Shown: positions 33,578 through 45,156, numbered from the stretch's first letter. The stretch is DNA of 64,000 nucleotides from Leptolyngbya sp. FACHB-261 (GCF_014696065.1 NZ_JACJPL010000013.1:1-64000); one strand, 5' to 3'. A program made the numbers and translations. Notes: generated by a model from the letters alone, not told the origin.

Positions 33578-35029
33578 ATGGTTAGCCAAAAAGATTTCAA
33601 AAAAATCAACGATTATTTATGGGAAATTCCCACCAGTTTTCACCCGGAGATGACGGTGCCAGTTTGGGTGTTTGCTGATGCAGAAATTCTAGAGAATGCC
33701 CTAGCTGACCTATCGATCAATCAAGCAATCAATGTAGCCCGTCTGCCAGGACTGGTTGGACAAGTGGTGGTCATGCCTGATGTGCATCAAGGCTATGGGA
33801 TGCCCATTGGCGGTGTGATGGCAACACGAGTCCCAGGCGGCATTATTTCGCCGGGAGCAATTGGCTACGACATCAACTGTGGCGTGCGTGTATTGGGTTC
33901 CGAAATTGAGTATCGAGCCGTCAAATCTCATTTAGGGGATTTAGCCAATGCCCTTTACAAAAACTGTCCTACCGGAACCGGGGAAAAGGGTACCTTATCG
34001 CTCTCGGCTCACGAATTTGAACAAGTATGTGTGCAGGGAGCACGGTGGGCCCTAGCTCAGGGCTACGCCGAGCCTGAAGACCTAGACCGCACTGAAGAGT
34101 CAGGCTGTTTAGAGGGGGCGGATCCCAGCAAGGTCAGCCAGCGAGCGAAAGCCCGAGGCAAAGGCCAATTGGGTTCATTAGGCTCAGGCAATCATTTTCT
34201 GGAAGTGGATGTCGTCGAAGAGGTAATCGATCTCGAAGCAGCCGATGTCATGGGTCTGCTCGAAGGCTGTTTAGCCGTGCAGATCCACTGTGGTTCTCGC
34301 GGCTTCGGCCATCAAGTCTGTACTGATTATGTGCAGGACTTTCAGTGGTCCGTTGTGCAGCACGGCATTAACTTGCCAGATCGAGAATTGGTGTGTGCCC
34401 CAATTGACTCTCCAGAAGGACAAGCCTATTTAGCAGCAATGAAATGTGCTGCTAACTTTGCCTTTGCCAATCGTCAAACTCTAGCTTGGAAAGCGCGTCA
34501 GAGTTTTCAGAATGTGTTGGGTAAATCTTTAAAATCCACCTCGCTTAGCCAGGTCTACGACATCACCCATAACATGGGCAAAATTGAAACGCACGTGGTC
34601 AATGGCGAGGAAGTTACCGTCTGCGTCCATCGTAAAGGCGCAACCCGAGCCTTTGGTCCTGGCTCTGCTGGTTTGCCACCAGAATATCAAGCGCTAGGAC
34701 AACCAGTGTTAGTCCCTGGCTCGATGGGGACAGCAAGTTGGGTCCTGCTCGGAACAGCAGCCAGCATGGAACTCTCTTTTGGCTCCAGTTGCCACGGGGC
34801 AGGACGAGTGATGAGCCGAGCCAAAGCTAAGCGCGAAGTCCAGGGGGAGCGTTTACGGGGGCAGTTGGAGCGAGAGGGCATCCGGGTGCGGGCCGGTTCG
34901 CTACCCGGCTTAGCGGAGGAAGCGCCCCAGGCTTATAAAGATGTCAACCGTGTCGTCAATGTAGTTAGCAAAGCAGGCATTGCCCGGCCAGTGGCGCGAC
35001 TGCGGCCAGTTGCTGTCATTAAGGGATGA
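33578..35029 (+). CDS. rtcB: RNA-splicing ligase RtcB
   Basis: 483 residues, full length. The metal-binding Cys and His are seen in [22 protein letters not shown] and [10 protein letters not shown], and the guanylylated His in [17 protein letters not shown] near the C-terminus. It joins 2',3'-cyclic phosphate ends to 5'-OH ends, repairing tRNAs cut by toxins or stress nucleases. Archease precedes it and rtcA follows after 25 bases. Confidence 0.97.
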   Translation: MVSQKDFKKINDYLWEIPTSFHPEMTVPVWVFADAEILENALADLSINQAINVARLPGLVGQVVVMPDVHQGYGMPIGGVMATRVPGGIISPGAIGYDINCGVRVLGSEIEYRAVKSHLGDLANALYKNCPTGTGEKGTLSLSAHEFEQVCVQGARWALAQGYAEPEDLDRTEESGCLEGADPSKVSQRAKARGKGQLGSLGSGNHFLEVDVVEEVIDLEAADVMGLLEGCLAVQIHCGSRGFGHQVCTDYVQDFQWSVVQHGINLPDRELVCAPIDSPEGQAYLAAMKCAANFAFANRQTLAWKARQSFQNVLGKSLKSTSLSQVYDITHNMGKIETHVVNGEEVTVCVHRKGATRAFGPGSAGLPPEYQALGQPVLVPGSMGTASWVLLGTAASMELSFGSSCHGAGRVMSRAKAKREVQGERLRGQLEREGIRVRAGSLPGLAEEAPQAYKDVNRVVNVVSKAGIARPVARLRPVAVIKG

Positions 35030-35054
35030 GCCGGTTTGAACGGGAGTAGTTGAT

Positions 35055-36134
35055 ATGGCAAAACCGTTAGTGATCGACGGTTCCCACGGCGAGGGCGGTG
35101 GTCAGATTTTACGCACTTCGCTCAGCCTGTCGGCAATCTCGGGTCAGCCTATCCGCATCGAGAATGCCCGGGCGGGTCGTGGCAATCCAGGGCTCGCCGC
35201 CCAACATCTGACTACCGTCAGGGCAGTCGCAGCCCTCTGTGCGGCCAAGGTTGAGGGGGATCACCTGGGCTCGCAAACCATTAAGTTTGAGCCACAGAAA
35301 TTGCCCCAACCGGGTCACTATTGTTTTGACGTGATGGAGGCTCGCCAAGGTGGCAGTGCTGGTGCTGTCACACCGATTGTGCAGACTGTTTTGCTGCCTC
35401 TAGCTTTGGCGGCAGGCGCGTCAACAGTGGCGGTTCGGGGCGGCACTCATATTGCTTGGAGCCCACCTTTCGACTACGCGCGCCAGGTTTGGCTACCCAT
35501 GCTCGAGCAAATCGGTGTGCAGGCAACCCTAGAGCTGCATCAAACTGGCTGGTATCCAGTAGGCCAAGGCGAAGTTCAAGCAACCATTCAGGGGCTCGGC
35601 CCACACTGGCAACAGCAGCTCAGTCCATTAACGCTATATGAACGTGGCAAGCTGCAAGCAGTTGAGGGACAGGCGTTGGCAGCGAATCTGCCGGCCCACA
35701 TTCCTCAACGGATGGTGGACCGGGCTCGCACGTTGCTTGCGGAAGCAGGGCTTCCTGCCCAACTTGTCCCCAAACGATTGCGAGCCGCTTGTCCTGGCAC
35801 AGGTCTATTCCTAACTGCAAAGTACGAACATAGCTATGCCGGATTCAGCAGCATGGGAGCCATTGGTAAGGCATCTGAATTGGTCGCTGAAGAGGCGATT
35901 TCCACGCTTTTAGCTCACTATCATTCTGGAGCAGCCCTTGAAGAGCATTTAGCAGATCAATTGTTGCTCCCCCTAGCCTTAGTTGACGGTCAATCTCAGT
36001 TTTCGGTTGAGCGAATCAGCCGTCATCTCACCACCAACGCCTGGGTACTCGAACAGTTTGGTCTAGCTCATGTTCAAATCAGTTCCAGCGAAGGCCAGTC
36101 GGGTACAGTCACGCTTCAAGGGCAAAAATTCTGA
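35055..36134 (+). CDS. rtcA: RNA 3'-terminal phosphate cyclase
   Basis: 359 residues. The signature DGSHGEGGGQILRTSLSLS is at the N-terminus, and the adenylylated His is in SRHLTTNAWVLEQF near the C-terminus. It turns 3'-phosphate RNA ends into 2',3'-cyclic phosphates, the substrate of RtcB. With archease and RtcB this makes a complete end-repair and sealing operon. No RtcR-type regulator gene is adjacent. Confidence 0.95.
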   Translation: MAKPLVIDGSHGEGGGQILRTSLSLSAISGQPIRIENARAGRGNPGLAAQHLTTVRAVAALCAAKVEGDHLGSQTIKFEPQKLPQPGHYCFDVMEARQGGSAGAVTPIVQTVLLPLALAAGASTVAVRGGTHIAWSPPFDYARQVWLPMLEQIGVQATLELHQTGWYPVGQGEVQATIQGLGPHWQQQLSPLTLYERGKLQAVEGQALAANLPAHIPQRMVDRARTLLAEAGLPAQLVPKRLRAACPGTGLFLTAKYEHSYAGFSSMGAIGKASELVAEEAISTLLAHYHSGAALEEHLADQLLLPLALVDGQSQFSVERISRHLTTNAWVLEQFGLAHVQISSSEGQSGTVTLQGQKF

Positions 36135-36549
36135 GTCAGCGCCTCTTAGGGAAGCCTTTGGATTCTCTGTAATTTGGCTCGCACTTAAAATTCAAATCAC
36201 CTAGTATTGCTAGTTAATCTTTTAACAATTCGCTTGTAGGTCTCAAACTTTGCCTTGCAGGCTTTAGGTTTTTCAACTTTAGAAGACTCAGAAAAAACCT
36301 GACGATAAAGCCTACTCAATCGTTAATCGTTCCTCTCGTAATGTACTTTGCGTTCTATTCTCAGGACAGCAGCTAGGCTATCACCCAGGCATATACAACA
36401 TCTTGGAATATTTTCATATCTATCTATTGACAGAGAGTTTTACGCTATTTATTCAGAGATTATTAAAAATGCAATTCCTGCCGGTTCTGCTTCAGTATCT
36501 AAAGTAGGAAGTAAAAGCGGGTTCATATTAAGATAGTTTAAGAAACTCA
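36135..36549. other. Intergenic region upstream of the first hybrid kinase
   Basis: About 415 AT-rich bases. No gene, terminator or repeat is clear enough to call. Confidence 0.35.
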
Positions 36550-39396
36550 ATGAGTGCCGTAGCTCAGCATCAGGGTATGCCAATTGAACCGTCCAAGCCT
36601 GAGCCAAGCGCTGAGAGTAAGGTTCTGATGCCGAGTCTTGAGCTTGCTTGGTCTTCACAGGAAATTAGCGTTGCCCAACCCCTGATCGCGCCTGAACGAG
36701 CAGCTTTGGCTGAGGCTGAAAGCTTGCAGCAGGATGAAGAGCCTTTGCGTTTTTCGGACGTGGCGCTGGAGCAGATGCCAGATGCCATTTTGCTAACTGA
36801 TTTAACAGGCAAGATTCAGAAATGGCTGGGTAAAGCTGAGCAGATCTTTGGCTATACCGCTAGTGAAGCAATGGGTCAACCGATTAGCTTTCTGCAGCAG
36901 CCGTCGGTCCAAAATACGATAACCGCTGAGATCCTTCAGCAAATTCAACACCAAGAGACTGATTGCCGCGAAGTTGCTTGCTTACACAAGGATGGGTCAG
37001 CCGTCTCGATTGAGTTGACTGCAAAAGCAGTTTGTGATGCTACGGGTGAACCACTATTTTTGCTGAGCCTTAACAGCGATATCAGTGAGCGCCAACGGAC
37101 CGAGAGCCCACAGGCTCAATTGCTCCAAGCTCAAACAGCTCGGGTAGAAGCAGAAGCAGCCCAGCAGCAAGCAACATTTCTGGCTGAAGCCAGCCAAGTT
37201 TTAGCATCATCTCTTGACTATCAGACCACCCTCAGAAGTATTGCCGAGCTGGCTGTACCGGCGCTTGCTGACTGGTGCGTCGTTGATGTGGTTGAGGAAG
37301 ATGGTCAGATTTGCCGCCTAGGAGCCAGCCATGTCGATCCAGCCAAGCAAGTAATCCTGCAAGAACTTCGTCAGCGCTATCCGCTTGACCCTGACAGTGA
37401 TCATCCAGTCCTAGAGGTTTTGCGCACTGGCAAACCAATTTTTTACCCAGAGATTCCAGCCTCTGCTTGGTCAATCCCCGTTTACGACGCATATTACGTG
37501 CAGCTCGTGCAAGCGCTCGGTACTAAATCGAGCATGACCGTGCCACTCCTAGCCCGAGGGCGCACGCTGGGGATGCTTACCTTCGTTCTGGGGCAGTCTG
37601 GCCGTCTTTATCGGGCAGAAGACTTAGCCCTTGTCCAAGATTTGGCGCATCGGGCTGCTCTGGCGGTCGATAATGCTCGCCTCTATCGTGAGGCCCAGCA
37701 AGCACGACAGGCAGCGGAGCAAGCGGCGGCCCGAACGGTTCGGCTACAAACCGTGACAGCAGCGTTATCAGAGTCGCTCACACCCGAGCAAGTGGCAGCA
37801 GTGATTGTCGATCAGGGTATGGCTGCGCTGGGGGCGACTTCAGCCCTGGTTGCGCTGCTCAACGAAAGCGGCACTGAACTAGAGATTGTCCGAGCAGTCG
37901 GCTACGAGGACAATCTCATACAAAGCTGGCGCTCTTTTTCCATTGATGCGCCTCTGCCGCTCGCAGAAGCGGTACGGACGGGTAAGCCTGCCTGGACCGA
38001 GTCGACGACTGCTAGAGTCGAGCGCTATCCCCACTTGCGAGAAGCCTACAGCCGTTATAACTACGGTGCCTGGGTTTCAGTGCCTCTGATGGTCGAGGGG
38101 CGTTCTGTCGGGGGCCTCAGCTTGAGCTTTACTGAAGTTCAGGTCTTCAGTGAAGATGACCGCACGTTGGTGCTGGCCTTGGCCCAGCAATGTGCCCAGG
38201 CAATTGAACGAGCTCGGCTCTATGAAGCAGAACGGCGAACTCGAGCAGATGCGCAGGCAGCAAACCGGTTGAAGGATGAGTTTCTTTCAATTCTCTCCCA
38301 CGAAATTCGTACCCCTCTCAATGGCATCCTCGGTTGGGCCCAACTGCTGCGCCGAGGGACGCTTGATGCGGCTACAACAACAAGGGCACTCGAAACCATC
38401 GAGCGCAATGCCCGTATCCAGACTCAACTAATTGACGATCTTCTAGATGTTTCGCGCATCATTCGAGGTCAGCTGAGCCTTGAACTGCGGCCAGTCAGCC
38501 TAGGACCTGTGCTGGAGGCAGCAATTGAGACAGTGCGCCCCGCTGCTAAGGTCAAGGCTATTGACATTGCTCCAGTTCTGAAGGGTCGAGAAAGCTTGGT
38601 GTCAGGTGATGCTAATCGCCTACAACAGGTTGTATGGAATCTTCTGTCTAATGCGGTCAAATTCACTCCTGCAGGTGGACGGATTGAGATTGGCTTAGCC
38701 AGTGATCCAACCTCTGCTCGAATCTGGGTCCGAGACACGGGCATGGGCATCCGGGCCAACTTTTTACCCTACGTCTTTGAGCGCTTTCGTCAGGCCGATA
38801 GCGCAGCTACAAGGCTATATGGTGGCTTAGGATTGGGGCTAGCCATTGTTCGTCATTTAGTTGAACTGCACGGCGGCAGTGTTGAGGTCGAGAGCCCTGG
38901 CGAAGGACAGGGGGCTACCTTCACAGTCCGCTTGCCGCGCCTGTCAATTCCTGAGGAGCCAGCAGCCTCAGAACCCAAGTCACCCGAAATCGCAGAGTCG
39001 GTTTGGCTCACTGACCTGCGGATCTTAGTCGTCGATGACGAAGCAGACGCCCGAGATCTACTAAGCACAGTGCTAGAGCAGTACGGTGCTCAGGTCACAG
39101 CGGTTGCTTCGAGCGTTGAGGCACTAGCTGCCTTTCAGCACTCTAAGCCCGACATTTTGCTATCTGATATCGGCATGCCTGTTGAAGATGGCTATGCACT
39201 CATTCGCAAAATCAGAACTCTTGAGGCTGGGCAAGACCGGCTCACACCAGCTGCGGCCCTTACAGCCTATGCTAAAGCCGAAGATCGGACTCGCGCCCTA
39301 CTCGCAGGCTTTCAAACTCACATTCCCAAACCGATTAATCCCCAAGAACTAGCTATTGTTATCGCCCATTTAGCAGGACGGACCAGTTTAACTTAG
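36550..39396 (+). CDS. Hybrid sensor histidine kinase: PAS-GAF-GAF-HisKA-HATPase-REC
   Basis: 948 residues, no membrane segment, so a soluble sensor. PAS near residues 70-180 (VALEQMPDAILLTDLTGKIQ), two GAF domains near 215-380 and 395-560, phospho-acceptor His in LSHEIRTPLNG near residue 583, ATPase boxes [12 protein letters not shown] and GLGLGLAIV, and a C-terminal receiver with DDEADA and Asp in LLSDIGMP near residue 872. The GAF domains lack an obvious chromophore Cys-His pair, so a phytochrome role is not indicated. No response-regulator gene is next to it. Signal unknown. Confidence 0.92.
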   Translation: MSAVAQHQGMPIEPSKPEPSAESKVLMPSLELAWSSQEISVAQPLIAPERAALAEAESLQQDEEPLRFSDVALEQMPDAILLTDLTGKIQKWLGKAEQIFGYTASEAMGQPISFLQQPSVQNTITAEILQQIQHQETDCREVACLHKDGSAVSIELTAKAVCDATGEPLFLLSLNSDISERQRTESPQAQLLQAQTARVEAEAAQQQATFLAEASQVLASSLDYQTTLRSIAELAVPALADWCVVDVVEEDGQICRLGASHVDPAKQVILQELRQRYPLDPDSDHPVLEVLRTGKPIFYPEIPASAWSIPVYDAYYVQLVQALGTKSSMTVPLLARGRTLGMLTFVLGQSGRLYRAEDLALVQDLAHRAALAVDNARLYREAQQARQAAEQAAARTVRLQTVTAALSESLTPEQVAAVIVDQGMAALGATSALVALLNESGTELEIVRAVGYEDNLIQSWRSFSIDAPLPLAEAVRTGKPAWTESTTARVERYPHLREAYSRYNYGAWVSVPLMVEGRSVGGLSLSFTEVQVFSEDDRTLVLALAQQCAQAIERARLYEAERRTRADAQAANRLKDEFLSILSHEIRTPLNGILGWAQLLRRGTLDAATTTRALETIERNARIQTQLIDDLLDVSRIIRGQLSLELRPVSLGPVLEAAIETVRPAAKVKAIDIAPVLKGRESLVSGDANRLQQVVWNLLSNAVKFTPAGGRIEIGLASDPTSARIWVRDTGMGIRANFLPYVFERFRQADSAATRLYGGLGLGLAIVRHLVELHGGSVEVESPGEGQGATFTVRLPRLSIPEEPAASEPKSPEIAESVWLTDLRILVVDDEADARDLLSTVLEQYGAQVTAVASSVEALAAFQHSKPDILLSDIGMPVEDGYALIRKIRTLEAGQDRLTPAAALTAYAKAEDRTRALLAGFQTHIPKPINPQELAIVIAHLAGRTSLT

Positions 39397-39564
39397 TAAA
39401 TTTAATCTAGGTTAAGGAGATAAATACAAGCCAACTCGGAACTGGTCGCACCTGAGGCGATGAGTTCAGCAGCGAGGTTGGCAGAGACAGAACTTGTAGA
39501 GGGTTAGCTTAACAGGCTACACGGGCATCCTGAGGTAGCCAATAGCAGGCGTTAAATTAGGTCG

Positions 39565-42492
39565 ATGAAGCCTCAACTGCCAGCCCCAATGACCCAGGTT
39601 CCACATCATCTGAACCTTAGCCGACTGACAGCTGAATCAAGTTTGGCAGAAATCCCCTTCCACGACTGCCAGATCCAATTCTCAGCCTTGGGACAAATGG
39701 TTGCGACAGAGTTTGAACAACGGCCAGAACTCCCAGGAATTTTTGTCGTTGATGGCTCTGAGCTGAGAGGCATGATTTCTAGGCAGAAATTTTTCGAGTG
39801 CATGAGCCGTCGTCATAGCCTAGAGCTTTACATGAATCGCCCTATTCAGACTGTTTTAGACCAGGGTCTGAACGGGTTTAAGTTTCAGCCGCTACAACTA
39901 CCCAGTCATTGCAAAGTTGACGAGGCTGTCCGCATAGCGCTTGGGCGTCCTGCGGATACTATTTACGAACCTATTGCAATTGTTGCCGAAGATCAAAGCC
40001 TGCGTTTGATTGATTTTCAAGTTTTGCTCTTGGCTCAATCCAAAATTGTGGAGCTAACTAACCACAAGCTTCAGCAGCAGCAAACGAAGACTCAACAATA
40101 TCTAGAAAGGCTGCAACAACAAGAAAAGGCATTACAAGAAAAAGAAAGACAACTCCGCCAAGTTATTGACCTGGTGCCTCATTTTATCTTTGCTAAGAAC
40201 CAAGACGGCGAGTTTATTCTAGCCAATCAGGCCGTAGCAGATATTTATGGTACTTCTGTTGAGAACCTATTAGGCAAGCGAGACGTTGATTTTGTTCAAT
40301 CTGAGGAGGAAGCTCGCCAGTTTCGTGAAGAGGATTTACAGGTAATCCGTGATGGACAGCATAAACATGTTTCTGAGCCAATCATCAAAGATCGCCAGGG
40401 CAATGTTCATATTCTTGAAAGCACGAAAATTCCTTTCTTTTTAACGGGGACAGAAACATCCGCCGTATTAGGCGTTGCTATTGATATCACTGAGCGTAAG
40501 CGCACAGAGGAAGCCCTGCGTAGAAGCGAGGCCAATAACCGAGCGCTACTAGAGGCATTACCAGACTTAATGATGCGGATGACTAGGGACGGAACCTATC
40601 TTGATTTTAGGCCATCCAAAGACTTCAAAACTTTGATGGCTAGCCCGAACATGGTCGGCCAGAATGTGTACGATAGCATGCCGCTAGAAATTGCCCAGCA
40701 ACGCATGGATTATGTGGGGAGAGCCCTGGCGACCGGCAAAACACAAATTTATGAGTTTCAGCTAATTGTAGACGGAAATATTCGCTATGAGGAAGCCCGA
40801 ATTGTAGTCAGCGGCGAAGACGAAGTTCTCGTTATTGTGCGCGACATTACCGAGCGCAAGCAAGCCGTTATCGATTTAGAAAAAGCTCGCGATGCTGCCC
40901 TGAGTGCAACCCGAGTCAAAAGCGAGTTTTTGGCGAACATGAGCCACGAGATTCGGACTCCCATGAACGGCATTATTGGCATGACTGGCTTGCTAGGCGA
41001 GACTGAGCTAACCTCTCAGCAACAGGATTTCGTTGAAACCATTCGCAGTAGTAGCGATGCTCTACTCACAATCATCAATGACATCTTGGATTTCTCCAAA
41101 ATTGAATCTGGGAAGCTGGACTTAGAAGAGCAACCATTTGAGCTACGAACTTGCCTGGAGGAAGCTCTTGACTTGCTAGCTCACAAAGCCACAGAAAAAG
41201 GCTTAGAAGTAGCTTACTTAATCGAATTACAGACTCCAAACACATTTGTAGGGGATGTCACGCGACTGCGCCAAATTCTAGTGAACCTGCTCAGCAATGC
41301 GGTCAAGTTTACAGACATCGGAGAAGTTCTGGTTTCAGTCACTGCCCAAAGACTCGCAGAAGCGAACAGCTCCGAGCCTTACCCATCGCCCACTTATGAG
41401 CTCCAATTTGCCGTTAAGGATACTGGCATTGGCATACCCCTGAAGCGCATGGATCGCCTGTTTAAGTCCTTTAGCCAAGTTGATTCCTCAATGACTCGCC
41501 AATATGGAGGCACTGGTTTAGGGCTTGCCATTAGTAAGCAATTGTGTGAGCTAATGGGTGGCAAAATGTGGGTTGAGAGCCAGGTCGGTCAGGGGTCCAC
41601 TTTTTACTTCACCATCGTTGCCAGGTCAGCGCCCAATACCTTATCCACTGAATCTACTGAGCGTTCTGGTAACGAGTCCTGCTTAGACGGTCAGCGATTA
41701 CTGATTGTGGATGATAACGCCACAAACCGACAGATTCTCACCCTACAAGGTCAGTTATGGGGCATGATCACGCATGCTGTTGAGTCTGGTCCTGAGGCTC
41801 TAGCTTGCCTTAGCCAAGGGCAACGGTTCGACCTCGCCATTCTAGATATGCAGATGCCGCAGATGGACGGTTTGGCTCTGGCAATAGCCATTCGTCAACT
41901 GTCTGGCTGTCAAGATCTACCCTTGGTCATGCTCACGTCTATAGGCAGACTAGAGGTTGATTCTCAAGCAGCCCAAGTTGAGTTTGCAGCCTTTCTTAAC
42001 AAGCCAATTAAACAATCACAGCTTTATAACATCTTGGTTACTGTCTTAGGCGGGGGCTCGGTGCCAAGAAGGCCAGCTTGCCCCATCTCTCCTCAGCCCA
42101 TTCCACAGCTTGCAGCTGAGCAACCGCTCCGGATCCTAATAGCTGAGGACAATGTGGTGAACCAGAAAGTTGCCCTACATCTGTTGAAGCGATTGGGATA
42201 TCAGGCTGATGTTGTAGCGAATGGACTAGAGGTCCTTGAAGCCCTACGCCGCCAGTCCTACGATGTAGTGTTCATGGACGTGCAGATGCCAGAGATGGAC
42301 GGTTTAACCGCGACTCGCCACCTCTGCCAGGAATGGTCGCCCTCCTCACGCCCCTGGATTATTGCCATGACTGCCAATGCCATGCAGGGAGACCGAGAGT
42401 TGTGTCTAGAGGCAGGCATGAATGGCTACATTAGCAAGCCTGTCCATTTAGAAGACTTAATTCAGTCTCTCTCGCAGTATGCTTCCCGTTAA
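39565..42492 (+). CDS. Hybrid histidine kinase with two receiver domains
   Basis: 975 residues. The first about 165 residues (CBS-like; [20 protein letters not shown]) form a domain often seen at the front of cyanobacterial kinases. A coiled coil follows, then two PAS domains (about 195-315 and 320-435), the HisKA His in [11 protein letters not shown] near residue 459, the ATPase ([22 protein letters not shown]) and two receivers with Asp in [13 protein letters not shown] (near 760) and [13 protein letters not shown] (near 905). No HPt domain is present, so the output must pass to a separate protein. The gene lies 168 bases after another hybrid kinase on the same strand; the two may work together. 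Confidence 0.92.
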   Translation: MKPQLPAPMTQVPHHLNLSRLTAESSLAEIPFHDCQIQFSALGQMVATEFEQRPELPGIFVVDGSELRGMISRQKFFECMSRRHSLELYMNRPIQTVLDQGLNGFKFQPLQLPSHCKVDEAVRIALGRPADTIYEPIAIVAEDQSLRLIDFQVLLLAQSKIVELTNHKLQQQQTKTQQYLERLQQQEKALQEKERQLRQVIDLVPHFIFAKNQDGEFILANQAVADIYGTSVENLLGKRDVDFVQSEEEARQFREEDLQVIRDGQHKHVSEPIIKDRQGNVHILESTKIPFFLTGTETSAVLGVAIDITERKRTEEALRRSEANNRALLEALPDLMMRMTRDGTYLDFRPSKDFKTLMASPNMVGQNVYDSMPLEIAQQRMDYVGRALATGKTQIYEFQLIVDGNIRYEEARIVVSGEDEVLVIVRDITERKQAVIDLEKARDAALSATRVKSEFLANMSHEIRTPMNGIIGMTGLLGETELTSQQQDFVETIRSSSDALLTIINDILDFSKIESGKLDLEEQPFELRTCLEEALDLLAHKATEKGLEVAYLIELQTPNTFVGDVTRLRQILVNLLSNAVKFTDIGEVLVSVTAQRLAEANSSEPYPSPTYELQFAVKDTGIGIPLKRMDRLFKSFSQVDSSMTRQYGGTGLGLAISKQLCELMGGKMWVESQVGQGSTFYFTIVARSAPNTLSTESTERSGNESCLDGQRLLIVDDNATNRQILTLQGQLWGMITHAVESGPEALACLSQGQRFDLAILDMQMPQMDGLALAIAIRQLSGCQDLPLVMLTSIGRLEVDSQAAQVEFAAFLNKPIKQSQLYNILVTVLGGGSVPRRPACPISPQPIPQLAAEQPLRILIAEDNVVNQKVALHLLKRLGYQADVVANGLEVLEALRRQSYDVVFMDVQMPEMDGLTATRHLCQEWSPSSRPWIIAMTANAMQGDRELCLEAGMNGYISKPVHLEDLIQSLSQYASR

Positions 42493-43193
42493 TAGGTTTA
42501 GCATTCAGCCTGTTTTCTTTTTGCCCGTAATAGCTTGATAGGATAGAGCTAATTTCAGCATCAAGGCCGCCTCAAAGCTATCACCTACTTTTGCATACAT
42601 CACTTGACACATCACTCACATACAGCACGAGAGTTTCATCCAGATTCATACAAGAACAACTCTTATTTTGTATTAGCCGGTACAAAGCAACTTAACACGA
42701 CTTCCCACCCATTGAGAGGCAAAATCGTATCGCATTAGCCCTAAAGTAAAAATCATGTGCTCCTGAACGCTAATCGAGAGGTTAGCAGGCGCTTGCTCTA
42801 ACTCAGTACACCATTCCTGGTAAGTTCTTGCCAGGTTTTTTTTGCATTAGTTTTTGCATTTACTTTCTTCAGAATTGGCTGGCATTAATTTGTTGATATC
42901 AAAATCTATTTGACCGTACTTCATAGCTCTGCTTCACTGGTGCCTATCCCCCCAGATAGAGGAAGCAACAAAATATTACATCTAGATTTCAAAAATCTAT
43001 ATTTTTTGTGCTTACTAGCTGCTTATATGCCAGGATGTAATAGCATCCAATTCAGAATAGCGTGGGTTCTTGCCAGTTTTTTCTTCCTTTCCAAACGTTT
43101 TTGGGTTTGAAATAAATCTCAGGCCACTTCTTGCAAATTCTCGGTCCGTCCGTTACAAAAAAATCTTGTTTACACCCCTCTACTGATTCGATT
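42493..43193. other. 700-base intergenic region with an orphan terminator
   Basis: No protein-coding gene is supported; frames in it have poor composition. A strong terminator lies at 42816-42843, more than 320 bases after the kinase stop, so either the kinase has a long 3' region or a small RNA ends there. Downstream of it is an AT-rich stretch that should contain the hflX promoter. Confidence 0.45.
42816..42843 (+). terminator. Rho-independent terminator in the kinase-hflX gap
   Basis: CCTGGTAAG and CTTGCCAGG pair (one T-G) with a very short loop and are followed directly by eight T. Confidence 0.75.
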
Positions 43194-45035
43194 ATGGCCA
43201 ATGCAACTGAGACTATTTACGGTAATACATCGGGGCTCAAGGCCAACCAGCTTAAAACACTCCAGAAACTATACACACAGCGTCTCCCTGGTGACTCTCT
43301 AGTCACTGCTGAGTTTGCCCAACGATTAGGGGCGAGTAGCAACGAGCTCCAGCAACCGCTTTGCGTTTACGTCAATCGCCGTGGTCAGGTGGTGCGAGTG
43401 GGGGTGGGCACTCCCAATCAAACTCAGATCCCACCTCTAGAGTTACCTCGCCAGAGCGCCGAACGGCTGAGTGGGATTCGCTGCTTGGCCACTCAGTTGA
43501 AAGATGCTCCTCCCAGCACAGCCGATCTGACTGCAATGGTGTTGCAACGCCTAGATGCTCTCGTGCTGCTGTCTGTAACTGGGCAGGGCTTTGAGCGGCG
43601 CGGTGGCGGCGCGACTGGCTATGTAGGCAGTACCTACCTGTCTTACCCCATTCCTCAAGCGGACCCAGGTGAGACTGAAGCCCCCGCTTACTGGCACGTA
43701 TCGCCAGCCCAAAGCTTAGATGCCCTCTCTAAACTTGATTTTCCCGCTTGGGTGGAGGAACTAGAAGCTAACTTTCAGCACGAACACAGTACAGCCCAAG
43801 AAATCGCTACTAATAACGATCGGGCTCTCTTGGTAGGTTTGCTCACAGACCGGCACAACGAACAGCAGTTTCAGTACTCGTTAGCTGAGTTGCAACGGTT
43901 GGTCGAGAGCGCTGGTGGGCAAGTATTGGCAGTTGTTCAGCAGAAGCGCGACCGTCTTGATCCAAAAACCGTCGTGGGTGAAGGCAAGGTCCAGGAAATT
44001 GCTCTTACTGCTCGCACCCTAGGCGCGAATCTAGTGGTGTTCGACCGGCAGATTTCCCCATCCCAAGTGCGCAACTTGGAAGAGCGCATTGGTGTGCGCG
44101 TAGTTGACCGGGCTGAGGTGATTCTCGACATCTTTGCGCAGCGTGCTCAGTCTCAGGCTGGCAAGCTTCAAGTTGAGCTCGCTCAATTGGCCTACATGAT
44201 GCCACGGCTGGCAGGACGTGGGGCAACCCTATCCCGCTTAGGCGGTGGTATTGGCACCCGTGGCCCTGGTGAAACGCAACTAGAAACCGAACGGCGAACT
44301 ATTCAAGGCCGCATTACCCGGCTACAACACCAGGTAGATGACCTGCAAGCCCATCGCTCCCGCCTACGACAGCAGCGCCAACATCAAGAGGTACCGACAA
44401 TTGCCTTGGTGGGCTACACCAATGCGGGCAAGTCGACCCTCCTGAATGTGCTCACGCAGTCAGAGGTTTACACTGCTGACCGACTCTTCGCCACGCTTGA
44501 CCCCACAACCCGACGGCTTAGACTGCCTGAAGGCGAGACCATTCTACTGACCGACACTGTGGGCTTTATCCATGAATTGCCTCCCCCCCTCGTCAATGCC
44601 TTTAGAGCCACGTTAGAAGAAGTCTCCGAAGCAGATGCTCTGCTGCATGTTGTAGATCTGTCCTACCCTGACTGGCAAAGTCACGTTGAGTCAGTGAAAA
44701 AGTTGCTAGGTGAGTTGCCAATTCAGCCCGGTCCCAGTTTGTTAGTGTTTAACAAAATCGATCGAGTTCCTAGTAGGGAACTCGATCAAGTCCGCAGCGA
44801 GTTCAAAAATGCAGTCTTTGTCTCTGCTATTCAGCGGCAGGGATTAGATGAGGTTTATGCCGCTTTGGCTCGCCTAGCAAAGGACAATACGAGGAAAGAC
44901 AAACCCAAAATATCAGGACAGACAGACTCACAACCAGAGGGTGCAGATTGGTCAAAGATAAAAACTGATGATAGAAGCATGACTGAGCCGGACTCTATAG
45001 ATTCCCCTACAGGTCTCCCTGACAGCTCTCTGTGA
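43194..45035 (+). CDS. hflX: Ribosome-associated GTPase HflX
   Basis: 613 residues from the ATG at 43194 (MANATETI); an earlier in-frame start adds a non-conserved leader. The HflX N-terminal domain has VVGEGKVQEIALTARTLGAN, then a coiled linker and GGIGTRGPGETQLETERR, followed by the G domain: VGYTNAGKSTLLN near residue 406, TDTVGFI and FNKID. An N-terminal extension of about 190 residues and a C-terminal tail of low complexity make it longer than the usual form, as in other cyanobacteria. HflX splits stalled or stressed ribosomes. Confidence 0.94.
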   Translation: MANATETIYGNTSGLKANQLKTLQKLYTQRLPGDSLVTAEFAQRLGASSNELQQPLCVYVNRRGQVVRVGVGTPNQTQIPPLELPRQSAERLSGIRCLATQLKDAPPSTADLTAMVLQRLDALVLLSVTGQGFERRGGGATGYVGSTYLSYPIPQADPGETEAPAYWHVSPAQSLDALSKLDFPAWVEELEANFQHEHSTAQEIATNNDRALLVGLLTDRHNEQQFQYSLAELQRLVESAGGQVLAVVQQKRDRLDPKTVVGEGKVQEIALTARTLGANLVVFDRQISPSQVRNLEERIGVRVVDRAEVILDIFAQRAQSQAGKLQVELAQLAYMMPRLAGRGATLSRLGGGIGTRGPGETQLETERRTIQGRITRLQHQVDDLQAHRSRLRQQRQHQEVPTIALVGYTNAGKSTLLNVLTQSEVYTADRLFATLDPTTRRLRLPEGETILLTDTVGFIHELPPPLVNAFRATLEEVSEADALLHVVDLSYPDWQSHVESVKKLLGELPIQPGPSLLVFNKIDRVPSRELDQVRSEFKNAVFVSAIQRQGLDEVYAALARLAKDNTRKDKPKISGQTDSQPEGADWSKIKTDDRSMTEPDSIDSPTGLPDSSL

Positions 45036-45109
45036 AGGCTATGAGTTAATGAGTTAGGTCTGGTTTAAGCCTAGAACCCCGATAACACTTCTGATAACAC
45101 TAGATAACC

Positions 45110-45156
45110 AATAACAAAACCCGGCTTGGAACTTCTCCAAGCCGGGTTTTGTTATT
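45110..45156. terminator. Bidirectional terminator between hflX and atpC
   Basis: Arms 45110-45130 and 45136-45156 are perfectly complementary over 21 bp with loop ACTTC. The ends carry A-runs on one side and TTTTG on the other, so it works for the convergent genes on both strands. Confidence 0.95.

Noticed and set aside
42910-43110. 66-codon frame before hflX
   Set aside because: AT-rich with Phe/Leu/Ser runs and no ribosome site; more likely promoter DNA.
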